Shown here: positions 57,093 to 64,000 of the stretch, piece by piece
Layout: each line of letters starts with the position of its first letter
Numbering within the stretch: position 1 is the first letter of the stretch
DNA from: Pseudomonas sp. MYb327
Lineage (GTDB): Bacteria > Pseudomonadota > Gammaproteobacteria > Pseudomonadales > Pseudomonadaceae
Assembly: GCF_040438925.1 (NCBI RefSeq)
Contig: NZ_CP159258.1
Location: 3,610,001-3,674,000 of the forward strand
Length of the DNA stretch: 64,000 bases
Reading direction: 5' to 3'
Position numbers and translations under genes: made by a program
The notes under the pieces: generated by a model
The model's database searches: none
The model's input: only the letters and a program-made list of their open reading frames with translations
Told to the model about the DNA's origin: nothing

Positions 57093-58811
57093 TTACTCGT
57101 TATCCAGGCCTTTGCGGCGATAGGGAAACACATCAATCACCTTCCCCGCCCGAATCGCTTCCTGCAGGCTTTTCCAGTAATCGGCGTTGTACAACTCGCC
57201 ATGCAGTTGATCGAACAATTTGCGCTGCCCCGAATCGGCAAACAGGAACGGTGGGAACTCTTCGGGAAACACATCCAGCGGCCCGATCGAATACCACGGC
57301 TCCGACGCCATCTCGTCTTCCGGCGTGCGCGGTTGCGGGATGTGGCGGAAGTTGGCTTCGGTGAGGAAGCAGATTTCGTCGTAGTCGTAAAACACCACGC
57401 GCCCGTGACGGGTCACGCCGAAATTCTTCAGCAGCATGTCGCCGGGAAAGATGTTCGCCGCCGCCAGTTGCTTGATCGCCAGCCCATAATCTTCCAGTGC
57501 TTCGCGGACCTGCGCCTCGTTGGCGTTTTCCAGGTACAGGTTCAGCGGCGTCATGCGGCGTTCGGTCCAGCAGTGACGGATCAGCACGGTGTCGCCTTCC
57601 ACCGACACCGTGGACGGCGCGACCTCCAGCAGTTCTTCCAGGCACGCCGGGTCGAACTTGCTCAGCGGGAAACGGAAGTCGGCGAACTCCTGCGTATCGG
57701 CCATGCGCCCGACGCGGTCGACGCTTTTCACCAGGCGATACTTCTCGATCACCGTGGCGCGGTCGACGTTTTTCGACGGTGAGAAGCGGTCCTTGATGAT
57801 CTTGAATACGGTGTTGAACCCCGGCAGGGTGAACACGCTCATCACCATGCCGCGCACGCCGGGGGCCATGATGAATTGATCGTCGGTGTTGGCCAGGTGA
57901 TTGATCAACGCCCGGTAGAACTCGGACTTGCCGTGTTTGTAGAAGCCGATCGAGGTGTACAGCTCGGCGATGTGCTTGCCCGGCAGGATGCGTTTGAGGA
58001 AGCCGATGAACTCCGCCGGCACCGGTACATCGACCATGAAATACGAACGGGTGAACGAGAAGATGATCGACACGTCCGCCTCGTCGGTGATCAGCGCATC
58101 GATCTGAATGCCGTGGCCTTCGCGGTGCAGCAGCGGAATTGCCAGTGGCCATTGTTCATCGGCGGTGTAGATGCGCCCCACCAAATACGCGCCTTTGTTG
58201 CGGTAGAGCACCGAGGAAAACAGTTCGACACTCAGCTCCGGGTCCTTGCAGACCCAGTCCGGCAGGTTCTCGCGCAATTGCGCTTCGAGGCGACGCAGGT
58301 CGCCGGGCAGGTCGGCGAACTCCTCGCTGAACCGGTAGTCGGCAAAAATGCTCGCCAGCATGCTGGACAACTGGCCCTGGGGTTTATAGGTGCGGGTTTG
58401 CGCGGCGCGGGCCCGGCGCAGGCTCGGCCGGGTGGTGTGGATGAACATGCAGCCATCGCTGATCAGGTCATGGCTGAACAGCCCGCAGAAAATCGAGTTG
58501 TACCAGGTCTCGGACAATTCATCGTCGAAGCGCAGGTCGATCAGGCTGATGTAGGCGTTTTTCACCAGCGGCCAGCAACTGACGTCCAGGGTGTCAGCGT
58601 CAAATGCAGTGCGCAGTCGCCCCACGGTTTCGCTGACTTTCTCTTCGTAAAGGTTGATCCGTGCCGCCGACGCCGATTGCGTCTCCTGCCACAGTGCCTG
58701 CTCGAAACGGGCCCGGGCACCGTCGGTGATCTGGCGGAAATGCTCGCGGTAATCGTCAAAGCCATCGAGGATCAAGCGGGCGATGTCGGCGGCTGGCCAT
58801 TGCTGCGGCAT
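57093..58811 (-). CDS. aceK: Isocitrate dehydrogenase kinase/phosphatase
   Basis: A 572-residue bifunctional enzyme that inactivates or restores isocitrate dehydrogenase, setting the split between the TCA cycle and glyoxylate shunt. Length and conserved blocks ([20 protein letters not shown], the [21 protein letters not shown] region) match AceK. It is not next to aceA/aceB as in E. coli; in Pseudomonas aceK stands alone. GGTCTCACC precedes the ATG; no strong Shine-Dalgarno is seen. Confidence 0.96.
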   Translation of the reverse strand: MPQQWPAADIARLILDGFDDYREHFRQITDGARARFEQALWQETQSASAARINLYEEKVSETVGRLRTAFDADTLDVSCWPLVKNAYISLIDLRFDDELSETWYNSIFCGLFSHDLISDGCMFIHTTRPSLRRARAAQTRTYKPQGQLSSMLASIFADYRFSEEFADLPGDLRRLEAQLRENLPDWVCKDPELSVELFSSVLYRNKGAYLVGRIYTADEQWPLAIPLLHREGHGIQIDALITDEADVSIIFSFTRSYFMVDVPVPAEFIGFLKRILPGKHIAELYTSIGFYKHGKSEFYRALINHLANTDDQFIMAPGVRGMVMSVFTLPGFNTVFKIIKDRFSPSKNVDRATVIEKYRLVKSVDRVGRMADTQEFADFRFPLSKFDPACLEELLEVAPSTVSVEGDTVLIRHCWTERRMTPLNLYLENANEAQVREALEDYGLAIKQLAAANIFPGDMLLKNFGVTRHGRVVFYDYDEICFLTEANFRHIPQPRTPEDEMASEPWYSIGPLDVFPEEFPPFLFADSGQRKLFDQLHGELYNADYWKSLQEAIRAGKVIDVFPYRRKGLDNE

Positions 58812-58968
58812 GGTGAGACCTCTACGGGAATTCGTGAGCCCTGAGCTTAGCCAGTGAAGCGGGTGCAGGAGAAGTGTAATTTTCGAGCTGAATTAATTGC
58901 CCTTTTTCCGGTTGCCATCGATCAGGCGCTCGGCAACACTCTCGCCCTCATCAAGGAAGGAACGCGCT

Positions 58969-59877
58969 GTGAACCCCGTCGATATTTTCCGTTTACTGTC
59001 CCTGGCGGCCATTTGGGGTGCGAGTTTCCTGTTCATGCGCATCATCGCCCCGGTGATTGGCAGCATTCCCACCGCTTTTTTCCGCGTATCGATCGCCGCC
59101 GCCGGGTTGCTGGTGATTCTCGGCCTGATGCGCATTAGCTGGGATTTCAAGGGCAAACTCAAAACCGTGATGCTGCTCGGGGTAATCAACTCCGGGATTC
59201 CGGCGACGCTCTATTCGGTGGCCGCGCAGGTGCTGCCCGCCGGTTATTCGTCGATTTTCAATGCCACGACCCCCTTGATGGGCGTGTTGATCGGTGGCCT
59301 GTTTTTCCATGAAAGGCTCACTGGCGCCAAGCTCGGCGGCGTGTTCCTCGGGCTGTTCGGCGTGGGCGTGCTGACCCGTGCCGGGCCGGTGGCGTTCGAT
59401 ATGCAACTGCTGATGGGCGCCGTCGCCTGTCTGCTCGCGACTACTTGCTACGGATTTGCCGGATTTCTGGCCCGGCGCTGGCTTGATCAGGCCGGAGGTC
59501 TCGACAGCCGTTTGTCGGCACTGGGCAGCATGCTCGGCGCGACGTTGTTTTTGCTGCCGCTGTTCGGCTATAGCGTGATCAGCCAACCACCTGCAAGCTG
59601 GGGCGGCTGGAGTGTCTGGCTATCGTTGCTGGGGTTGGGTCTGGGATGCACGGCATTTGCGTACATCATTTACTTCCGCCTCCTGAGCTCGGTTGGCCCG
59701 GTGAAATCGATGACCACGACCTTCCTGATCCCGCTCTTCGGCGTGTTGTGGGGAGCGCTGTTTCTTGATGAGCCGCTATCGATGGCGCATATCTACGGCG
59801 GGCTGTTGATTGCCGTGGCGTTGTGGCTGGTGCTGAAACCGGCGCTGGTGAAGGTGGCTGGGGTAGCAGCCAAATAG
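58969..59877 (+). CDS. EamA/DMT family transporter
   Basis: A 302-residue inner-membrane permease with ten predicted helices and two EamA repeats (about residues 5-135 and 145-290). The start is GTG 58969 with GGAAGGA upstream; the ATG at 58897 would extend it by 24 polar residues ahead of the first helix. Substrate unknown; many relatives export amino acids or metabolites. Confidence 0.88.
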   Translation: MNPVDIFRLLSLAAIWGASFLFMRIIAPVIGSIPTAFFRVSIAAAGLLVILGLMRISWDFKGKLKTVMLLGVINSGIPATLYSVAAQVLPAGYSSIFNATTPLMGVLIGGLFFHERLTGAKLGGVFLGLFGVGVLTRAGPVAFDMQLLMGAVACLLATTCYGFAGFLARRWLDQAGGLDSRLSALGSMLGATLFLLPLFGYSVISQPPASWGGWSVWLSLLGLGLGCTAFAYIIYFRLLSSVGPVKSMTTTFLIPLFGVLWGALFLDEPLSMAHIYGGLLIAVALWLVLKPALVKVAGVAAK

Positions 59878-59900
59878 ATTTGTGGTGCCGCTGATGACGC

Positions 59901-59992
59901 CATCGCTGGCAAGCCAGCTCCTACAAGGGATCGGTGTTGCGCACGTAATTTACGTCCCCCCCATCACTGTAGGAGCTGGCTTGCCAGCGATA
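59901..59992. repeat. Inverted REP pair, outward orientation
   Basis: The order is reversed relative to most pairs: CATCGCTGGCAAGCCAGCTC (left) and GAGCTGGCTTGCCAGCGAT (right), so the CTACA ends face the centre. It lies between the EamA gene and the end of the aldehyde dehydrogenase gene. Confidence 0.85.
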
Positions 59993-60014
59993 GCGGTCGG
60001 TCAGGCACCCACAA

Positions 60015-61595
60015 CTAAAGGGCTAGAGCACTCACCTCCCCATCCACCAACCGCCGAATCCCCAGCGGATTACCGTTCTGCAACGCCTCGGGCAGCAACG
60101 CATCCGGATAATTCTGGAAGCACACCGGCCGCAGGAAACGATCGATGGCCAACGTACCGACCGACGTCCCACGCGAATCGGACGTCGCCGGATACGGCCC
60201 GCCATGCACCATCGCCTCACACACCTCTACGCCAGTCGGATAGCCATTGAGCAGAATCCGCCCGACCTTTTCCTGCAGCATCTCCGCCAGCCAGCGGTAC
60301 TCCAGCAACTCTCCGCCCTCGCCAATCAGCGTCGCCGTCAATTGCCCGCGTAATCCCTGCAGCGCCGCCGCGAGCTGGGCCCGATCCACGACTTCGATGA
60401 CGATGGTGGTCGGCCCGAACACTTCTTCCTGAAGCAATTCATCGCCCTTGAGCAGCAGGCTGACATCGGCCTGAAACACTTGCGGCTGCGCTTGATTACC
60501 CTGTTGAGGTTTTCCCGCCAGATGCGTCAGCCCCGGATGCTCATGCAACTCGCCAAGTCCTCGGCTGTAACTGGCGAGGGCGCCGGCATTGAGCATGGTC
60601 TGCGCCGGTTGCTGGTTCATGCTGGCGCAGAAGGTCTCCAGAAACAGGCTGAACTGCGGCGAACGCAAGCCGATGACCAGGCCTGGATTGGTGCAGAACT
60701 GACCGCAGCCCAGTGTCACCGAGCCGGCCAGTTGCGACGCGATCTGCTCACCGCGCACTGCCAGCGCTTCGGGCAAGAGAAACACGGGATTGATGCTCGA
60801 CATCTCGGCGAACACCGGAATCGGTTGTGGCCGAGTCGCGGCCATGTGGCTCAGGGCATTGCCGCCCTTGAGCGACCCGGTGAAGCCCACGGCCTGGATC
60901 GCCGGGTGCTTGACCAGCCACTCACCGACGCCACCGCCATAAATCATGTTGAAGACCCCGGCCGGCATTTCCGTGCGTTCGGCAGCGCGGATGATCGCGT
61001 CCGCCACCCACTCGGCAGTTGCCATGTGCCCGCCGTGGGCCTTGAACACCACCGGACAACCGGCGGCCAGCGCTGATGCGGTATCGCCGCCGGCGGTGGA
61101 AAACGCCAACGGGAAATTGCTGGCGCCGAACACCGCGACTGGCCCCAACGCAATACGGTACTGACGCAGATCCGGACGCGGCAGTGGCTGGCGATCGGGC
61201 AAAGCGCGGTCGATGCGCGCACCATAGAAATCACCGCGACGCAGGACTTTGGCGAACAAACGCAACTGGCCGCTGGTGCGACCACGTTCACCCTGGATAC
61301 GCCCCGCCGGCAAGGCTGTTTCACGGCAAACTGTGGCAACGAAGTCATCGCCCAGCGCATCGATTTCATCGGCGATCGCGTCGAGGAACTGTGCGCGTTT
61401 TTCTGCGCTCAGGTTGCGGTAGACCGGATATGCCGCAGCGGCGGCTTTGGCGGCAGCATCTACCTCACCTTCGCAGGCCTGGAAAAATGTACCGGGCAAT
61501 GGCTCACCCGTAGTCGCATCGAGGCTTTGCAGTTGCAACGTGCCATTGGCGCTGCGTCGACCGCCGATGTAGTTGTGTCCAAGTGGCGTGGTCAT
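60015..61595 (-). CDS. Aldehyde dehydrogenase (2-oxoglutarate semialdehyde dehydrogenase type)
   Basis: A 526-residue NAD(P)-dependent aldehyde dehydrogenase. The nucleophile Cys is in TLGCGQFCTNPG, the cofactor-binding segment is FGASNFPLAFSTAGGD and VGFTGSLKGG holds the glycine loop. Its length and the FCTNPG form match enzymes that oxidise 2-oxoglutarate (2,5-dioxovalerate) semialdehyde in pentose and sugar-acid degradation. The start MTTPLGHNYIGG is chosen; the upstream frame covers a REPIN. It is last of a three-gene set, after the FAH and dehydratase genes. Confidence 0.9.
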   Translation of the reverse strand: MTTPLGHNYIGGRRSANGTLQLQSLDATTGEPLPGTFFQACEGEVDAAAKAAAAAYPVYRNLSAEKRAQFLDAIADEIDALGDDFVATVCRETALPAGRIQGERGRTSGQLRLFAKVLRRGDFYGARIDRALPDRQPLPRPDLRQYRIALGPVAVFGASNFPLAFSTAGGDTASALAAGCPVVFKAHGGHMATAEWVADAIIRAAERTEMPAGVFNMIYGGGVGEWLVKHPAIQAVGFTGSLKGGNALSHMAATRPQPIPVFAEMSSINPVFLLPEALAVRGEQIASQLAGSVTLGCGQFCTNPGLVIGLRSPQFSLFLETFCASMNQQPAQTMLNAGALASYSRGLGELHEHPGLTHLAGKPQQGNQAQPQVFQADVSLLLKGDELLQEEVFGPTTIVIEVVDRAQLAAALQGLRGQLTATLIGEGGELLEYRWLAEMLQEKVGRILLNGYPTGVEVCEAMVHGGPYPATSDSRGTSVGTLAIDRFLRPVCFQNYPDALLPEALQNGNPLGIRRLVDGEVSALAL

Positions 61596-61638
61596 GGGGG
61601 TGTTTCCTGATCGATTGTATTGAATCGGGTTTACGAAC

Positions 61639-61700
61639 TGTAGGAGCCGGCTTGCTGGCGATAGCGTCCACAAAATCGCTGGCAAGCCAGCTCCTACAGG
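61639..61700. repeat. REPIN inside the sugar-acid operon
   Basis: TGTAGGAGCCGGCTTGCTGG and AGCCAGCTCCTACAG flank about 15 bp, between the FAH-family gene and the aldehyde dehydrogenase. It splits two genes of one pathway and may stabilise or divide the transcript. Confidence 0.88.
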
Positions 61701-61721
61701 TTTGTCGGGGTTCCCGATTTT

Positions 61722-62717
61722 TTAAAGTGTGCGCACCTGACCGATTGCCAACGGCTGGGCACTTTCACCAATGCCGTTCACCAGCGGTGCACCGAACTCA
61801 TCGAGGCTGATCTGGAAGCGATCCCCCGGCTGGGTTTTCACGCCATCGGCAAACGACAACGTGGCTGTGCCGAAGTAATGCACGTGGACATCGCCGGGGC
61901 GCAAAAACTGCGCGTACTTGAAATGGTGGAATTCGAGGTTGGCGAGGCTGTGGCACATGTTGTCTTCGCCGCTGAGAAACTCCTTCTCCCAGATCGTTTC
62001 GCCATTGCGCTTGATGCGGCTGGTGCCGACCAGGTGCTTGGGCAACTCACCGACGCGCAGTTCCGGACCGTAGGAGCAATAGCGCAGTTTCGAATGCGCC
62101 AGGTACAGGTAATTGCGGCGCTCCATGACATGGTCGGAGAACTCGTTACCCAGTGCATAACCGACGCGATACGGCTGGCCGTCGTCGCCGATCACGTAGA
62201 GCCCGGTCAGCTCCGGCTCTTCACCGGCGTCTTCGGCAAACGGCGGCACTGGGAAGTCGGCGCCTGGACGCACGACGATGCTGCCGTCGCCCTTGTAGAA
62301 CCATTCCGGTTGCGCACCAATCTGCCCCGCCGCAGGTTTGCCACCCTCCAAACCCCATTTGAAGATGCGCATGGTGTCGGTCATGGCGGTTTCGACGGCG
62401 CCTTGCTGCTGGTGCATTTTGTCCCGCGCCGAGGCACTGCCCAGATGCGTCAGGCCGGTGCCGCTGATCAGGCAATGGGCCGGGTCTTCGTGGTCCAGCG
62501 GTGGCAGGACTCTGCCCTGCTGCAACAGCTGCGCATAATCCGGGCCGGGCTCGGTGCCGCGCAAGGCGACTTCTTCGTGCAGGCTGCGTTTGCCACGAAT
62601 TGCCGCGAGTGCCAGCTCACGGGTGGTGCGAGTGCCCTGGAGCACTTGGACCTGTGCCCCGTCGACAAGCCCGACCTGGCGTTCACCAGCAGTGTTTTCG
62701 AATTGAATCAGGCGCAT
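61722..62717 (-). CDS. AraD1-like fumarylacetoacetate hydrolase family protein
   Basis: A 331-residue protein of the FAH superfamily. Relatives named AraD1 dehydrate 2-keto-3-deoxy sugar acids to 2-oxoglutarate semialdehyde. The core LIGHTLY conserved metal site is in the second half (YVIGDDGQPYRVGYALGNEFSDHVMERR and downstream). It lies between the dehydratase and the semialdehyde dehydrogenase, the order of that pathway. The role is inferred from family and context. Confidence 0.85.
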   Translation of the reverse strand: MRLIQFENTAGERQVGLVDGAQVQVLQGTRTTRELALAAIRGKRSLHEEVALRGTEPGPDYAQLLQQGRVLPPLDHEDPAHCLISGTGLTHLGSASARDKMHQQQGAVETAMTDTMRIFKWGLEGGKPAAGQIGAQPEWFYKGDGSIVVRPGADFPVPPFAEDAGEEPELTGLYVIGDDGQPYRVGYALGNEFSDHVMERRNYLYLAHSKLRYCSYGPELRVGELPKHLVGTSRIKRNGETIWEKEFLSGEDNMCHSLANLEFHHFKYAQFLRPGDVHVHYFGTATLSFADGVKTQPGDRFQISLDEFGAPLVNGIGESAQPLAIGQVRTL

Positions 62718-62769
62718 GTCGGCCTCCGGAAAGTCATGGACGGCGCCGCCGTTTTGCGGCGCCTCAAGG

Positions 62770-63945
62770 TCACTCGATGATGTTGAAGTCGCTCAAGTAT
62801 TCATCGGAGATTTCCAGGCCCAGGCCCGGCTTGTTGTCGTCGAGCTGGATGTAGCCATTGACCGGTTGCGGCTCACCCTTGAACACGTAGTAGAAGAGTT
62901 CGTTGCCGACTTCGACGTCGAACACCGGGAAGAACTCGGCCATCGGCGAGGCGGTGGTAGACATGGTCAGGTGATAGTTGTGCATCTGCCCGGCGTGCGG
63001 AATCACCGGCACCGACCAGGCCTCCGCCATCGCGTTGATCTTGCGCGCCGCAGTGATGCCGCCGACGCGGTTGGTGTCGTACTGGATCACGTCGACGGCG
63101 CGGCGTTCCAGCAGGTCTTTGAAGCCATAGGAAGTGAATTCGTGCTCGCCGCCGGAGATCGGCATGATCCCCATTTTCTTCAGCTCGATGTAGCCCTCGA
63201 TGTCGTCGGCGATCACCGGCTCTTCGAGCCAGCGCGGTTCGAATTCGGCCAGTTTCGGCAACATGCGACGGGCGTATTCCAGGGTCCAGCCCATGTAGCA
63301 TTCGAGCATGATGTCGACGTCAGGGCCGGCCAGGTTACGCAGGGCGCGCACTTGTTCGATGTTCTTGCGCATGCCTGCCGGGCCGTCTTTCGGGCCGTAG
63401 CCGAAACGCATTTTCAGCGCAGTGAAGCCTTGATTCAGATAACCCTGGGCTTCTTCGAGGAACAGGTCGAGGTTGTCGTTGGCGTAGAGCTTGGAGGCGT
63501 AGGTCCAGATCTTTTCCTTGGTGCGGCCGCCGAGCAGTTTGAACACAGGCTTGTTCACCGCTTTGCCCATGATGTCCCAGATCGCAATGTCGATCGCCGA
63601 AATCGCCGCCATGCCGATGCCTTTGCGGCCCCAGGCGTGGCTCTGGCGGTACATTTTCTGCCAGATGTATTCGTTGTCGAACGGGTCTTCGCCGATCGCG
63701 ATCGGTGCCAGGTAGGTGTCGATGATTTCCTTGGCTACACGCGGCGCCAGGGCGCAGTTACCGATGCCGACGAGGCCAGTGTCGGTCTCGACTTCCACCA
63801 CCAGCCAGCCGTGGAATCGGAACGAGCCCATGGCGTCGCCGCGTTCGAACAGGATGTCGCTGGCGTTGGTGCAGAAGTGCGCTTGAGGTGGAACCACTTT
63901 GCCTTTCCACTCGAATACGCGGGTACGGATCGCTTTGATTTTCAT
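62770..63945 (-). CDS. Enolase-superfamily sugar-acid dehydratase (rhamnonate/lyxonate dehydratase-like)
   Basis: A 391-residue mandelate racemase-type enzyme. Metal ligands: E215 (MLECYMGW), E241 (RWLEEP) and E267 (SGGEHEF). The general base dyad is H317 (IPHAGQ) with D290 (IQYDTNR); H23 sits where related rhamnonate dehydratases have an N-terminal active-site His. The first ligand is Glu rather than the usual Asp. The neighbours make a pentonate substrate such as L-lyxonate or L-arabinonate likely. The start is ATG 63945; the upstream frame to 63981 lacks similarity. The operon continues past the window edge. Confidence 0.85.
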   Translation of the reverse strand: MKIKAIRTRVFEWKGKVVPPQAHFCTNASDILFERGDAMGSFRFHGWLVVEVETDTGLVGIGNCALAPRVAKEIIDTYLAPIAIGEDPFDNEYIWQKMYRQSHAWGRKGIGMAAISAIDIAIWDIMGKAVNKPVFKLLGGRTKEKIWTYASKLYANDNLDLFLEEAQGYLNQGFTALKMRFGYGPKDGPAGMRKNIEQVRALRNLAGPDVDIMLECYMGWTLEYARRMLPKLAEFEPRWLEEPVIADDIEGYIELKKMGIMPISGGEHEFTSYGFKDLLERRAVDVIQYDTNRVGGITAARKINAMAEAWSVPVIPHAGQMHNYHLTMSTTASPMAEFFPVFDVEVGNELFYYVFKGEPQPVNGYIQLDDNKPGLGLEISDEYLSDFNIIE

Positions 63946-64000
63946 GAATACAGTTTCCTTGCGCTGCCGGCTTCTTGTCATTGTTGTGTCGCTGCGCGGA

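Overview
The window is chromosomal DNA of a Pseudomonas, most likely of the P. fluorescens group. The evidence is the gene order (tmk-holB-pilZ-tatD, the fab cluster beside rpmF/plsX, rne, murB-kdsB-lpxK-exbDB-comEC), the high GC content, the RgsA-type small RNA and about a dozen REP/REPIN repeats of the 'GTAGGAGC-CGGCTTGCTGGCGAT' type. No phage, transposase, CRISPR array or defence island is visible. Most of the window is core genome, with a few accessory operons and short intergenic repeats.

Layout. 1-14.7 kb: a TetR regulator, the RgsA small RNA, then a long leftward block of tatD, pilZ, holB, tmk, mltG, pabC, fabF, acpP, fabG, fabD, plsX, rpmF and yceD (fatty-acid and phospholipid precursor synthesis with the L32 ribosomal protein), a rightward maf, and leftward sppA, HAD phosphatase and rluC. 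14.7-18.7 kb: rne with a leader of about 640 nt. 18.7-23.3 kb: a four-gene molybdenum hydroxylase operon (2Fe-2S subunit, Tat-exported Mo subunit, XdhC-like factor, MobA/MocA-like nucleotidyltransferase) lying between rne and murB. 23.4-30.3 kb: murB, LMW phosphatase, kdsB, Trm112-like, lpxK, exbD, exbB, comEC. 30.4-41.9 kb: DUF2062 protein, ABC exporter, GST, transglutaminase-like protein, fadE, a small conserved protein, LysR, an AlaX-like editing protein, a LysE exporter, a tandem Gly-Glu-Gly-Glu tRNA operon and an unknown membrane-anchored protein. 42.1-64 kb: a chemoreceptor, a MocR-type regulator, SDR and MDR oxidoreductases, pyrF, a two-component system followed by an EF-hand protein, a FabH-like synthase, hrpA, aceK, an EamA transporter and a sugar-acid (pentonate-type) catabolic operon running off the right edge.

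How parts work together. The RgsA RNA (about 898-1015) carries an 18-nt stretch that pairs, with a single bulge, across the Shine-Dalgarno region of acpP 6.5 kb away. This links a stress (RpoS-type) promoter to acyl carrier protein supply inside one window. The yceD-rpmF-plsX-fabD-fabG block has a consensus promoter so close to the yceD ATG that its mRNA should be almost leaderless. The two-component operon (48.8-50.6 kb) and the neighbouring EF-hand gene share a 29-bp upstream element (23 of 29 identical, built on two 9-bp direct repeats), so they look like one small calcium- or cation-linked regulon. This is the best candidate here for an undescribed system. The right-hand operon encodes the last steps of a non-phosphorylating sugar-acid route ending at 2-oxoglutarate.
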